64,000 bases of DNA. Source: Herbiconiux sp. VKM Ac-1786. GTDB lineage: Bacteria > Actinomycetota > Actinomycetes > Actinomycetales > Microbacteriaceae. This document shows positions 45,053-54,267 of the stretch, piece after piece. Where the stretch lies: assembly GCF_015350805.1 (NCBI RefSeq), contig NZ_JADKSG010000002.1:1116001-1180000 (forward strand). Reading direction: 5' to 3'. Below the pieces are notes generated by a model. That model did not search any database. It saw only the letters and a program-made list of their open reading frames with translations, and was not told the origin of the DNA. Position numbers and translations under genes: made by a program. How positions within the stretch are numbered: position 1 is the first letter of the stretch; every line of letters begins with the position of its first letter.

Positions 45053-46228
45053 ATGCGCAGAACCCGATCCCGGCTCGTGCTCACGGCGGGCCTCGTGGCC
45101 GCCACGGCCGTCGCCCTCACCGCCTGTTCGAGCGGTGCCTCCAGCAGCGAGTCCACCCCCGCCTCCGACGCCGAGATCGGCTCGGTCGACCTGGCCGCCG
45201 CCGGCTGCCCGGCGAACGTCGTGCTGCAGACCGACTGGAACCCCGAGGCCGAGCACGGCCACCTGTACCAGCTGCTCGGCCCCGACCCCGTGGTCGACGC
45301 GAGCAACAAGAGCGTCAGCGGCCCCCTCTACAGCTCGGGCGAGTACACCGGCGTCAACGTCGAGATCCGCTCCGGCGGCCCGGCGATCGGCTTCCAGAGC
45401 GTGACCTCGATCATGTACCAGGACCCCGACATCATGCTCGGCTACGTCTCCACCGACGAGCAGATCCAGAACTCGGCCGACTTCCCCACCACGGGCGTCT
45501 TCGCCCCGCTGGAGAAGAGCCCCCTGATGATCATGTGGGACCCGGCGACCTACCCCGACGCGAAGAGCATCAAGGACGTCACCAGCAAGGGCGCCGTCGT
45601 GCGCTACTTCGCCGACTCGACCTACATGGAGTACCTGAAGGAGTCGGGCCAGGTTCCCGAGGCCCAGGCCGACGGCAGCTACGACGGCACCCCGGCGAAC
45701 TTCGTCGCCGACCAGGGCAAGGCGGCCCAGCAGGGCTTCGCCTCGGCCGAGCCGTACATCTACGAGAACGAGGTCGCCGACTGGATGAAGCCGGTCGACT
45801 TCCAGCTGATCAACGACACCGGCTGGGACTACTACCAGTCGGTCATGGCCACCCGCACCGGTGACCTCGAGGCGAACGCCGACTGCCTGAAGGCCCTGGT
45901 GCCCGTGCTGCAGCAGGCCGAGGTCGACTACTTCGCCGACCCGGCTCCGGTGAACACGATGATCCTCGACCTGGTCGACCAGTTCGACACCGGCTGGGTC
46001 TACTCTCAGGGCGTGGCCGACTTCTCGGTCAAGCAGATGATCGACCTCGGGCTCGTCTCCAACGGCTCGAACGACGCCATCGGCGACCTGGACGAGGCCC
46101 GCATGGCCTCGTTCTTCGACAAGGCCGTGCCGATCCTCGAGAAGATCGGTGCGACGCCCGCCGACGGACTGACCGTCGACGACCTCTACACCAACGAGTA
46201 CATCGACACCTCGATCGGCCTGAAGTAG
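45053..46228 (+). CDS. ABC transporter substrate-binding lipoprotein
   Basis: A 391-residue solute receptor. The lipobox ALTAC has its acylated cysteine at residue 25, after a short signal peptide. The mature start VVLQTDWNPEAEHGHLYQLL resembles NMT1/THI5-like receptors, which bind pyrimidine or other small aromatic rings; this is my reading of the pattern, not a firm assignment. A strong AAAGGAGATG ribosome site precedes the ATG. It completes the importer with the two upstream genes. Confidence 0.9.
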   Translation: MRRTRSRLVLTAGLVAATAVALTACSSGASSSESTPASDAEIGSVDLAAAGCPANVVLQTDWNPEAEHGHLYQLLGPDPVVDASNKSVSGPLYSSGEYTGVNVEIRSGGPAIGFQSVTSIMYQDPDIMLGYVSTDEQIQNSADFPTTGVFAPLEKSPLMIMWDPATYPDAKSIKDVTSKGAVVRYFADSTYMEYLKESGQVPEAQADGSYDGTPANFVADQGKAAQQGFASAEPYIYENEVADWMKPVDFQLINDTGWDYYQSVMATRTGDLEANADCLKALVPVLQQAEVDYFADPAPVNTMILDLVDQFDTGWVYSQGVADFSVKQMIDLGLVSNGSNDAIGDLDEARMASFFDKAVPILEKIGATPADGLTVDDLYTNEYIDTSIGLK

Positions 46229-46232
46229 CACC

Positions 46233-47033
46233 ATGACGCATCCTCCCGTGACCACGGTCCCGTCCACCGGCACCGCCATCCCGAACCGGCTGCTCGGCAA
46301 GCGGATCGTGGTCACGGGAGGCGCGCGCGGCATCGGCGCCTCCATCGCCCGGCGGTCCGCCGCCGAGGGCGCCGAGGTCGTCGTGCTCGACCGGCTGGTC
46401 GACGAGGGCACCGCCTTCGCCGACGAGACCGGCTGCCGCTTCGCCCCCGTCGACCTCACCGACCACGCCGGCACGGCCGAGGTGCTGGGCGCGGCCATCG
46501 CCGAGCTCGGCGGCATCGACGTGCTGGTCAACAACGCCGGCATCCTCCGCTTCTCCCCCCTGCTCGACATCACGGTCGAGGAGTGGGAGGCCACCTTCGC
46601 CATCAACACCACCGCCATGCTCGTCACGACGCAGATCGCGGCCCGGGCCATGATCGCCGGCCCCGACCCCGTCGGCCCCCGCCGCGGCACGATCATCAAC
46701 CTGGCCAGCATGGCGGGCAAGACGGGCGGCGCGGGCCAGGGGCACTACGCGGCCTCGAAGTCGGCCGTGATCGCCCTCACCCGGGTGACCGCCCTCGAGC
46801 TCGGGCCATCCGGGATCACCGCCAACTGCCTCTGCCCGGGCTACGTGCTCACCGAGATGGGCGCGGCCACCCGCACCGCGGACGACGTGGCGCTGTGGTC
46901 GACCTACTCCCCGCTCGGCCGGCTCGCCGACCCCGCCGACGTGGCGGGGGTCGCCACCTTCCTCGCCTCCGACGACGCCGCCTACATGACCGGGCAGGCG
47001 CTGAACGTCACCGGCGGCATGATCATGCACTGA
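46233..47033 (+). CDS. SDR family NAD(P)-dependent oxidoreductase
   Basis: A 266-residue classical short-chain dehydrogenase. The cofactor motif is TGGARGIGASIAR, followed by VNNAGILRF, and the catalytic Ser-Tyr-Lys are in NLASMAGKT and HYAASKSA. The preference for an acidic residue at the end of beta-2 (VVLDRL) suggests NAD. It starts four bases after the receptor gene and belongs to the same operon. The alcohol or ring substrate is unknown. Confidence 0.9.
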   Translation: MTHPPVTTVPSTGTAIPNRLLGKRIVVTGGARGIGASIARRSAAEGAEVVVLDRLVDEGTAFADETGCRFAPVDLTDHAGTAEVLGAAIAELGGIDVLVNNAGILRFSPLLDITVEEWEATFAINTTAMLVTTQIAARAMIAGPDPVGPRRGTIINLASMAGKTGGAGQGHYAASKSAVIALTRVTALELGPSGITANCLCPGYVLTEMGAATRTADDVALWSTYSPLGRLADPADVAGVATFLASDDAAYMTGQALNVTGGMIMH

Positions 47034-47094
47034 CCGGGCTCCCGGTCGTCCCCGCCTCACCGCACGCACGCACGCACCGCATCGAAGGACCACC

Positions 47095-48444
47095 ATGACC
47101 ATCTCCCCCACCACCGCACCGACCGCCGGCGACATCGCCGGCCTCGCCAGCGAGCTGACCGCCCTGCTCGGCGAACGCGGAGTCACCACCGAGCTCCGCG
47201 GGCGCGAGAAGGCGTCGGTCGACGGCGCGAAGATGTCGCCGATCCTCGCCGCCCAGCTGCCGCTCGGCCTCGCCGACCTGGTCGCCTTCCCGACGAGCGC
47301 CGAGCAGATCGCCGAGGTCGTCGCGGCCGCCGTGAGGCACGGCGTCGGCGTCACCCCGCGCGGCAAGGGCACCGGCAACTACGGCCAGGCCATCCCGCTC
47401 GAGGGCGGGCTCGTGCTCGACGTCTCGAAGGCCCGCGCCGTGGTGTCGGTCGAGGAGGGCCGCCTGACGGCCGAGGCCGGCGCCACGATGGTCGCCATCG
47501 AGCAGGCCGCGCGCGAGACCGGGCAGCAGATCCTGATGTACCCCTCCACGGCGCAGTCCTCGATCGGCGGCTTCCTCTCCGGCGGCTCGGGCGGCACCGG
47601 CTCGATCAAGCACGGCTCGAACATGAGCGGCGACTACGTGCTCGCGCTCGACGTGGTGCACGCGTCCCCCGAGGCCGCACTGGTGCACGTCGAGGGGGCG
47701 GATGCTCAGCCCTACGTGCACACCTACGGAACCGCGGGCATCATCGCCCGCGCGACCATCGCGCTCGAACCCATGCAGGAGTGGGTCGGCTTCTACGCGA
47801 GCTTCCCGACCTTCGAGCAGGCGACCTCGGTCATCCGCCAGATCGGCTGGCTCGAGCCGACCCCGCGCCTCGTCTCGGCCGACCTGCCCGAGATCGCCAA
47901 CGCGCTGCCGGCCGACCCGGCCATCCCGCACGACCGCGCCTCGCTCCGCGCCATCCTCGACGTCGCCTCGCTCGACGCCGCCCGGGTGCTCGTCGAGGGC
48001 GCCGGCGGCACCGTCGAGGACGTGCGCGAGGGCCCGCAGGCCACCGTGAAGATCTCGATGCTCTCGTACAACCACCCGATCGAGTGGCTGCAGAAGTCCA
48101 CCGACGAGCCCTACTTCCACGTCGAGGTCTCGGGCGCCGCGCTCGTCGAGCGGCTCGACGAGGTGCACCAGGTCTACCCCGGCGCGATGCTGCACATCGA
48201 GGCCCAGCGCGACCACCCGATCGGGATGCTCGCCGCCCCCTACATCAGCCCCGAGGCCGTCTACGCGGGCTTCGACCGCCTGCTGGCGATCGACGTCGGC
48301 TACCACTCCCCTCACCAGTGGTACGTCGACCACAAGGTCGACCGGGTGCGGGCCCTCGCCGCGCAGACCGACCCGCAGGGCCTGCTCAACCCCGGCAAGC
48401 TGCCGCCGGAGGGTGTCGTCACCGGCCCGGAGAAGCACTCGTGA
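47095..48444 (+). CDS. FAD-linked oxidase (GlcD-like)
   Basis: A 449-residue FAD-binding oxidoreductase of the PCMH type. The FAD domain covers about residues 60-235: VAFPTSAEQIAEVVAAAVRHG, PRGKGTGNYGQAIPLEGG and SSIGGFLSGGSGGTGSIKHG. The C-terminal part forms the substrate domain and ends with DPQGLLNPGKLPP, a hallmark of this group. Relatives oxidise 2-hydroxy acids. Here it may act after the SDR on a ring-opening product. Its stop overlaps the next gene by four bases. Confidence 0.88.
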   Translation: MTISPTTAPTAGDIAGLASELTALLGERGVTTELRGREKASVDGAKMSPILAAQLPLGLADLVAFPTSAEQIAEVVAAAVRHGVGVTPRGKGTGNYGQAIPLEGGLVLDVSKARAVVSVEEGRLTAEAGATMVAIEQAARETGQQILMYPSTAQSSIGGFLSGGSGGTGSIKHGSNMSGDYVLALDVVHASPEAALVHVEGADAQPYVHTYGTAGIIARATIALEPMQEWVGFYASFPTFEQATSVIRQIGWLEPTPRLVSADLPEIANALPADPAIPHDRASLRAILDVASLDAARVLVEGAGGTVEDVREGPQATVKISMLSYNHPIEWLQKSTDEPYFHVEVSGAALVERLDEVHQVYPGAMLHIEAQRDHPIGMLAAPYISPEAVYAGFDRLLAIDVGYHSPHQWYVDHKVDRVRALAAQTDPQGLLNPGKLPPEGVVTGPEKHS

Positions 48445-49244
48445 GCATCCCCACCCGCCGCCTCGTCGAGCTCTCGGGCACCGCGGCCGAGGCCGCCCTC
48501 TCGGAGGACTCGGTGATCGTGCTGCCCACCGGCGCGATCGAGTTCCACGGCCCGCACCTGCCGCTGATGACGGATTACCTGATCGCCGACGCCGTCGCGA
48601 ACGCCTCGGTCGACCGCGCCGCCGCCGAGGGGCTCGACGTCTGGGTGCTGCCGACTCTCGCGTACACCAAGAGCGACGAGCACCACTGGGCGCCCGGCAC
48701 GATGTGGATCAGCTGGGACACGCTGATGCAGACCGTCGTCGAACTCGGCAACTCGATCGCCGCGACGCCCGCGAAGAAGCTCGTGTTCTTCAACGGGCAC
48801 GGCGGCAACCTCGCCCTGCTGCAGGTGGCCTGCCGGGAGCTGCGCCGCCGCTTCGGGCTGCAGACCTTCCTGATGGGCGCGACCGTGCCGGCCGGGGCGC
48901 ACGACGGGCCCGAGGAGCTGGGGCTCGGCATCCACGCCGGGCACTCGGAGACCTCGCTCGTGCTGCACCTGCGTCCCGAACTGGTCGACCTCTCGGTCGC
49001 CGAGCGGAGCGTACCGGCGCACCTCGCCGACTACGAGCACATCGGCTTCAAGAAGCGGGTCACCTTCGGCTGGCTGTCGAACGACTTCTCGACGAACGGC
49101 ACGCTCGGCGACCCGACCGGGGCGACCGCCGAGTACGGCGCCGAGCTGTTCGAGGCGGCGGTGAGCGACTCGGTCGCGGCCTTCGCCGAGATCGCGCGGT
49201 TCGACGCGGCGGGGTCGTCGGGCTCTGTCGCCTCGGGGTCGTGA
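48441..49244 (+). CDS. Creatininase-family amidohydrolase
   Basis: A 267-residue metal-dependent amidase. The family blocks PTGAIEFHGPHLPLMTD, FFNGHGGNLALLQ and HAGHSETSLVLHLRP supply the Glu, His and Asp ligands of the binuclear site. Characterised members open creatinine, deformylate FAPy-type pyrimidines or process peptides and inososes, so cyclic-amide or formamide hydrolysis is likely here. The GTG start overlaps the upstream oxidase gene by four bases, and the stop overlaps the next gene by four. Confidence 0.9.
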   Translation: MSIPTRRLVELSGTAAEAALSEDSVIVLPTGAIEFHGPHLPLMTDYLIADAVANASVDRAAAEGLDVWVLPTLAYTKSDEHHWAPGTMWISWDTLMQTVVELGNSIAATPAKKLVFFNGHGGNLALLQVACRELRRRFGLQTFLMGATVPAGAHDGPEELGLGIHAGHSETSLVLHLRPELVDLSVAERSVPAHLADYEHIGFKKRVTFGWLSNDFSTNGTLGDPTGATAEYGAELFEAAVSDSVAAFAEIARFDAAGSSGSVASGS

Positions 49245-49834
49245 CCGCGCTCGACCCGGTCGTCGCTCCCCCGGGAACCGCCGGCCCCGACGAGCTGCTC
49301 GCCGCCTGGCTGCCCGCCAACGACGACCCGGTCCGGCCGCTGATGACGCTCTCCACCGTCTCCGCGAGCGGGTACCCGGATGCCCGCACCGTGCTGCTCT
49401 CGGAGTACGACGCCACGGGGCTGTACTTCCACACCGACTCCCGCTCGCGCAAGGTCGCCGACGTCACCGCGAACCCGCGGGTGGCGCTGACGCTCCTCTG
49501 GCCGGGGCGGCAGCTCGTGGTGCAGGGCGACGCGTCGCCGTCCTCGGCGTCGGAGCAGGCGTGGGCCTACGAGCACCGCTCGCGCTACCTGCAGCAGCTG
49601 TCGTGGCTGAACACGGCGTCGTTCGCCGCCCTCGACGGCGCCGAACGGCTCTCGCAGTGGGCGGAGTTCGGGCACGAGCATCCGTCGCTCACCCCACCGC
49701 TCACCTGGACCGGCTTCGTGGTGCGCCCCGTGCGGCTCACCTTCTGGGAGGGCGACCCCGACACGGCGAGCCGCCGCACCGAGTACCGGCGCGACGCCGC
49801 GGGCGCCTGGACGGCGTCCCTCCTGGCCGGCTGA
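49241..49834 (+). CDS. PdxH-like flavoprotein (pyridoxamine 5'-phosphate oxidase family)
   Basis: A 197-residue split-barrel FMN protein. The FMN region reads ARTVLLSEYDATGLYFHTDSRSRKVADVTANPRVALTLLW in pieces (about residues 45-85), and the C-terminal part PVRLTFWEGDPDTASRRTEYRR resembles the PdxH dimer domain. The PdxH ending W..R-L-x-P is replaced by WTASLLAG, so the usual substrate arginine is missing. It probably oxidises or reduces something other than PNP. The GTG at 49241 overlaps the creatininase gene by four bases, and it closes the operon. Confidence 0.82.
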   Translation: MTALDPVVAPPGTAGPDELLAAWLPANDDPVRPLMTLSTVSASGYPDARTVLLSEYDATGLYFHTDSRSRKVADVTANPRVALTLLWPGRQLVVQGDASPSSASEQAWAYEHRSRYLQQLSWLNTASFAALDGAERLSQWAEFGHEHPSLTPPLTWTGFVVRPVRLTFWEGDPDTASRRTEYRRDAAGAWTASLLAG

Positions 49835-49855
49835 CGCCGCTCGGCACCGCCCGCC

Positions 49856-49880
49856 ACCGCCCGCCCGCGCGGAGGGCGGT
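49856..49880. terminator. Hairpin between convergent PdxH-like and decarboxylase genes
   Basis: ACCGCCC at 49856-49862 and GGGCGGT at 49874-49880 form a 7-bp GC stem with an 11-base loop in the 45-base convergent gap. It can serve both directions. Confidence 0.5.
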
Positions 49881-51655
49881 CAGCGGCGCTGGGCCGCGTG
49901 CGCGATCGCCTCGGTGAGCACCGTGAGCAGGCGCGGCGAGTCCATCGCGGGCAGCACGACCTCGATCAGCACCGCCTTGTCGGTGGTGGCGTGCGCGAGC
50001 TCGAGGGCGGCGGCGAGCTCGTCCTGCGTCGACGCGCGCGCCGTGACCACGAGGTGGGCGGCCCCGAAGGCGGCGGGGATGAGCGTCCAGTCCCAGGGCG
50101 CGATGTCCTGGTAGACCGCCGCCGGGCTCTGGATCTTGCGCTCGACCGTGTACCCGTCGTTGTTCAGCAGGAACACCACCGGCGTGGAGCCGCGATGCAG
50201 CACCGTCGACAGCTCCTGGATCGTCAGCTGCGCCGCCCCGTCGCCCACGAACAGCACCGAGCGCCGCCCGGGCACGGCCACCGACGCGCCGAGCGTCGCC
50301 GGGATCGTGTAGCCGATCGACGACCACACCGGCTGCCCGAGCAGGTCGCTCTCGTCCGGCAGCACGAGGTCGAGCGCCCCGTAGAACGAGGTGCCGGCAT
50401 CGGCGATCACCGTGGTGCGCGGTCGCAGCCAGCCCTGCACGGCGGCCCAGAAGTACTCCTGGTCGAGGGCGGCCCCCACGACCGGTGCGGCGGCGTCGGC
50501 GATCGACGGATGCCCGACCGCCGTCACCGCGGGCCGCGACGTCTGCCCGAGCACGGCGTGCAGCGCGCGCAGGGAGTCCTCGAGCCGCACGCCGTAGAAC
50601 GTGGTGTCGGCGATGCGGGCGGCGGTCAGTCCGAGCTCGATCGCCTGGTCCTCGTCGAAGCGCTGGGTGAAGAAGCCGGTCAGGAAGTCGCTCATCACGG
50701 TTCCGGCGAGCACCAGCAGCGGCGCCTCGTCGACCGCGGCGCGGGCCTCGTCGACGCGGGTGAAGGCGCCCATGTAGGTGCCGAGCGAGGCCGGGTGCGA
50801 CTCGTCGAGCACCGCCTTGGACATGTTCTGCGAGGCCACGTAGACGCCGTCGTGGTCGGCGATCTCGCGCACCAGCGGCTCGAGGCTGCGGCGGTGCACC
50901 TGGGGGCCGACCAGCATCGTCACCTGGGTCGCGGTGGCGACCGCCTCGGCGAGCGCCGTGGTGAAGCGGGCGAGCTCGCCGGTGTCGCTCGACGCCGCGA
51001 CCAGCGGGTGGCGGAGGTTCGCGGCGTGCACGGGCGCCACGGCGACGTCGGACGGGATGCCGAGGTACACCGGCTTGGACTCCCGGAGTGCCGTCATCAG
51101 CGCGGCGTCGATGTCGCGCGTCGCGGTGGCGGCCCGCACGATGGTCGCCGACGCGGTGACCTCGCGGTAGGCGCGGTAGAAGTGCTCGTAGTCGCCGTCG
51201 ATCAGGGTGTGGTGGAGGTGGGCGCCCTCGGCCTTCTGGCTGGTGGAGGGCATCCCGGTGATCTGAACGACGGGCACGTCCTCGGAGAAGCTGCCGGCGA
51301 CGCCGTTGATGGCCGAGAGCTCACCGACCCCGAAGGTGGTGACGAGGGCGCCGAGGCCGCGGCGGAGGCGCGCGTAGCCGTCGGCGGCGTAGGCCGCGTT
51401 CAGCTCGTTCGTCGAACCGACCCAGTGGAAGCCGTCGACCGTGACCATCTGGTCGAGGAGGCTGAGGTTGAAGTCGCCCGGCAGGCCGAAGACGTGGTCG
51501 GCGCCGAGCTGCACGAGGCGGGCGGCGAGGTACTGGCCGACCGTGACGGTGCCGGCGGGAACGGTGCTCGCCGGGACGGTGCCGGCGGCGGGACGGACGG
51601 GGGTGCTGCCGGCAGGGGTGTCGCCGGCGGGCGGAATCTGCGTGGTGTCGCTCAT
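49880..51655 (-). CDS. Thiamine-diphosphate 2-oxoacid decarboxylase (pyruvate/indolepyruvate decarboxylase type)
   Basis: A 591-residue ThDP enzyme. The PYR domain has GLPGDFNLSLLDQM, the catalytic Glu in STNELNAAYAADGYARLRRG and the paired histidines in LHHTLIDGD, the mark of non-oxidative decarboxylases. The ThDP motif is FVGDGAAQLTIQEL followed by NNDGYTVE. It is therefore not glyoxylate carboligase, which lacks the Glu. The N-terminal 38 residues are a Thr/Pro/Val-rich extension. It starts four bases after the MetF-like gene and forms an operon with it. The acid it decarboxylates is unknown. Confidence 0.88.
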   Translation of the reverse strand: MSDTTQIPPAGDTPAGSTPVRPAAGTVPASTVPAGTVTVGQYLAARLVQLGADHVFGLPGDFNLSLLDQMVTVDGFHWVGSTNELNAAYAADGYARLRRGLGALVTTFGVGELSAINGVAGSFSEDVPVVQITGMPSTSQKAEGAHLHHTLIDGDYEHFYRAYREVTASATIVRAATATRDIDAALMTALRESKPVYLGIPSDVAVAPVHAANLRHPLVAASSDTGELARFTTALAEAVATATQVTMLVGPQVHRRSLEPLVREIADHDGVYVASQNMSKAVLDESHPASLGTYMGAFTRVDEARAAVDEAPLLVLAGTVMSDFLTGFFTQRFDEDQAIELGLTAARIADTTFYGVRLEDSLRALHAVLGQTSRPAVTAVGHPSIADAAAPVVGAALDQEYFWAAVQGWLRPRTTVIADAGTSFYGALDLVLPDESDLLGQPVWSSIGYTIPATLGASVAVPGRRSVLFVGDGAAQLTIQELSTVLHRGSTPVVFLLNNDGYTVERKIQSPAAVYQDIAPWDWTLIPAAFGAAHLVVTARASTQDELAAALELAHATTDKAVLIEVVLPAMDSPRLLTVLTEAIAHAAQRR

Positions 51656-51659
51656 GCGT

Positions 51660-52697
51660 TCATGATCGCAGGCCGAGGCGCTCCGCCACGATCCCCATCG
51701 CGTCGGCGAACTCGACCTCTGCGCCGGCCGAGGCTCCGCCGGACAGGTTCACGCCCGCCACGCCGTCGAGCTCGAGCATCCGCTCGCAGAGCTCGGTGAC
51801 GGCGTCGAGGCCCTCGCGATAGGGGTCGGCGGCGTGCAGGATGCGGTCGAGGAAGCCCTCGGGCAGCACGAGCGTCGTGAACGAGCGGAGCAGCCCGGCG
51901 CTGCCCTTGTCGATCACCATCGGCACGCACGGGATGAACGCGGGCTCGGCCCCCTCCTCGCGCGTGGCCTCGATGAAGCGCCGCACGGGCTCGACCCCTC
52001 CGGCGTGGTTGACGAAGCAGATGTCGGCGCCCGCGAGCACCTTCTCGCGCAGCCGGGCGGCGCGCTTCTCGACGGGCGGCGAGGTGGGGGCCTCGGCGAC
52101 CGAGACGAGGTGCCCCTGGGCGGCAGCGAGGGCGGCGAGCTGGGTGGAGTCGAGGTCGAAGACCGGCTGCGCATCCGCTCGCCCACCGGTCGCGGTGTGG
52201 TCTCCCGTGACGCAGTGCACCCCGGCGACACCGACCGCTCGGAGGCCCGCGAGCTCGCCCTCGAGGGCGACGCGGTTGCGGTCGCGGCAGTTCAGGCCGG
52301 TCCAGACGGCGACGCCCTGCTGCTGGATGAGGTGGGCGCGGTAGCTCGGCGGGAACTGCACGCGGCTGCGACCGGAGTCGCCCGCGAGGGTGGCGTCGAC
52401 CCGGCCGGCGAGGGCGGCCGCGCAGTCGGCGAGCGAGACGCGGTCGACCGAGCGGCCGGGGAAGTCGGCGACGACGATCGGGCGGGTGGCGAGCAGCGCG
52501 CGCATCGCGGCGGCACCGGGCTGCGGGTCGACGGGATCGACGCGGGGTGTGCCGTGCCACCGCACCGTCGGCGTGTCGAGGAACACGCAGCGGAACTCGC
52601 CCACCTCGCAGGTGCCGTCGAAGTCGACGCCGCCGCAGGGCCCGTACTCCATGTGCTTCGGGCAGGACGCGCGCTGCTCCGGCGTCACGACGCTCAT
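51660..52697 (-). CDS. MetF-like protein with N-terminal cysteine module
   Basis: A 345-residue protein. The first 40 residues hold Cys12, Cys21, Cys30 and Cys37 (SCPKHMEYGPCGGVDFDGTC), the pattern of the 'MTHFR C-terminal' domain, here at the N-terminus. Residues about 70-345 look like a methylenetetrahydrofolate reductase TIM barrel (GLNCRDRNRVALEGELAGLRAVG, VHCVTGDHTATGG, FIPCVPMVIDKGSAG). It may handle one-carbon units on folate or another carrier. It is divergent from allantoinase, has TAGCAT seven bases upstream of its ATG, and is co-transcribed with a ThDP decarboxylase. Flavin and metal content are not known. Confidence 0.78.
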   Translation of the reverse strand: MSVVTPEQRASCPKHMEYGPCGGVDFDGTCEVGEFRCVFLDTPTVRWHGTPRVDPVDPQPGAAAMRALLATRPIVVADFPGRSVDRVSLADCAAALAGRVDATLAGDSGRSRVQFPPSYRAHLIQQQGVAVWTGLNCRDRNRVALEGELAGLRAVGVAGVHCVTGDHTATGGRADAQPVFDLDSTQLAALAAAQGHLVSVAEAPTSPPVEKRAARLREKVLAGADICFVNHAGGVEPVRRFIEATREEGAEPAFIPCVPMVIDKGSAGLLRSFTTLVLPEGFLDRILHAADPYREGLDAVTELCERMLELDGVAGVNLSGGASAGAEVEFADAMGIVAERLGLRS

Positions 52698-52704
52698 GCC
52701 GCCA

Positions 52705-52710
52705 ATGCTA
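52705..52710 (-). promoter_or_regulatory. -10 box TAGCAT of the MetF-like operon (leaderless)
   Basis: TAGCAT plus seven bases precedes the ATG at 52697. The 62-base gap to allB must also hold the allB promoter, so the two may be coordinately controlled. Confidence 0.55.
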
Positions 52711-52759
52711 GCCGTCTAGGCTTGTGCCACTTCGCACCGCCCGAGCCCCGAGGAGCCCC

Positions 52760-54184
52760 ATGACCGCGCCCTACGACCTCGTCGTCCGCTCCCGATCCGT
52801 GCTGGTCGACGGGGAGTGGCGGGAGGCCGCGGTCGCCGTGCGCGACGGCGTGATCGCCGCGATCGCCGAGTACGACGAGGAGCTCCAGGCGCACGAGACG
52901 GTCACGCTCCCCGAGGGCCAGGTGCTCGTGCCGGGTGTCGTCGACACCCACGTGCACGTCAACGAGCCGGGCCGCACCGAGTGGGAGGGCTTCACCACCG
53001 CCACCCGCGGCGCTGCCGCCGGGGGCGTGACGACCATCGTCGACATGCCGCTGAACAGCATCCCGCCGACCACCACGGTCGAGGGGCTCGCGGTCAAGCG
53101 CGAGGCGGCCGCCCCGCAGGCGAGCGTCGACGTGGGGTTCTGGGGCGGGGCGATCCCGTCGAGCCTCGGCGCGCTGGAGCCGCTGTGGAACGCCGGGGTG
53201 TTCGGCTTCAAGGCCTTCCTCGCCCCCTCGGGCGTCGACGAGTTCCCGCACCTCAGCACCCCCGAGCTTCGCCGCGCCCTCGAGGAGATCGCCGGCTTCG
53301 GCGGGCTGCTCATCGTGCACGCCGAAGATCCGGATGCCCTCGACGCCGCCGCGGCGACACCCACGCCCGAGGCCACCGACCCGTCCTCGACGCCCGCGGC
53401 CGACCCCGACGGCCGCGACTACGACGCCTTCGTCGCCTCGCGCCCCGACGCCGCCGAGCAGCACGCGATCGCCCACGTCATCGACGGCGTGCGCGTCACG
53501 GGCGCCCGCGCCCACATCCTGCACCTCTCCAGCGCCCGCGCCCTCGACGCCATCCGCGCCGCCAAGGCCGAGGGCCTGCCGCTCACGGTCGAGACCTGCC
53601 CGCACTACCTCGCCTTCTCGGCCGAGCAGATCCCCGACGGGGCCACGCAGTTCAAGTGCTGCCCGCCCATCCGCGACGAGGCCAACCGCGACCTGCTCTG
53701 GGAGGCCCTCCTCGACGGCACGATCGACCTGATCGCGAGCGACCACTCCCCCTCGACCGCCGAGCTGAAGTTCGCGGGCGACGGCGACTTCCAGGAGGCC
53801 TGGGGCGGCATCTCGGGCCTGCAGCTGTCCTTCCCCGCGGTCTGGACGGCCGCCCGTGAGCGCGACATCCCCCTCGAGCGCGTGCTCGGCTGGATGAGCG
53901 CGAACACCGCCGCCTTCGTGGGCCTGGCGCAGAAGGGCGCCATCGAGGCCGGCCGCGACGCCGACCTCGTCGCCTTCGCGCCCGAGGAGGAGTTCGCGGT
54001 CGACGCGGCCGCGCTCGCCCACAAGAACCCGGTCTCGGCCTACGACGGCCGCACCCTCCGGGGCGTGGTCGGCACCACCTGGCTCCGCGGCCGGATCGTG
54101 CACGGCGGGGCCGGCGAGCTCCTCGACGAGGGCACCCGCACCCCCCTCGGCGAGCTGCTCTCGCGGCCGGGTTCCACCCGCTGA
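52760..54184 (+). CDS. allB: Allantoinase
   Basis: Opens the hydantoin ring of allantoin to give allantoate. The 474-residue amidohydrolase has [19 protein letters not shown] (metal His pair), [14 protein letters not shown], the carboxylated Lys in [15 protein letters not shown], histidines in LIVHAED and ILHLSSA, and the catalytic Asp in IASDHSPST. These are allantoinase-specific in combination. An acidic Thr/Pro-rich loop is inserted near residue 205. The start is an ATG with AGGAG five bases upstream. It precedes uricase by 125 bases on the same strand. Confidence 0.94.
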   Translation: MTAPYDLVVRSRSVLVDGEWREAAVAVRDGVIAAIAEYDEELQAHETVTLPEGQVLVPGVVDTHVHVNEPGRTEWEGFTTATRGAAAGGVTTIVDMPLNSIPPTTTVEGLAVKREAAAPQASVDVGFWGGAIPSSLGALEPLWNAGVFGFKAFLAPSGVDEFPHLSTPELRRALEEIAGFGGLLIVHAEDPDALDAAAATPTPEATDPSSTPAADPDGRDYDAFVASRPDAAEQHAIAHVIDGVRVTGARAHILHLSSARALDAIRAAKAEGLPLTVETCPHYLAFSAEQIPDGATQFKCCPPIRDEANRDLLWEALLDGTIDLIASDHSPSTAELKFAGDGDFQEAWGGISGLQLSFPAVWTAARERDIPLERVLGWMSANTAAFVGLAQKGAIEAGRDADLVAFAPEEEFAVDAAALAHKNPVSAYDGRTLRGVVGTTWLRGRIVHGGAGELLDEGTRTPLGELLSRPGSTR

Positions 54185-54192
54185 ACCGCCTT

Positions 54193-54210
54193 GTAAATTG
54201 GACGTAAATT
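54193..54210 (+). promoter_or_regulatory. Tandem GTAAATT motif upstream of uricase
   Basis: GTAAATT occurs at 54193-54199 and 54204-54210, one helical turn apart, in a short AT-rich island just after the allB stop. It may be an operator or part of a uricase promoter. Confidence 0.4.
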
Positions 54211-54267
54211 CCGCGTCCCGGCCACCGCATCCGTCGATCACGCCGTCGCCCGGGCGACAGACTGGAG

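Noticed and set aside
49880-51655. Glyoxylate carboligase as identity of the ThDP enzyme
   Set aside because: This would fit glyoxylate metabolism, but the catalytic Glu (NELNAAYAADGYAR) and the HH motif mark the pyruvate/indolepyruvate decarboxylase type.
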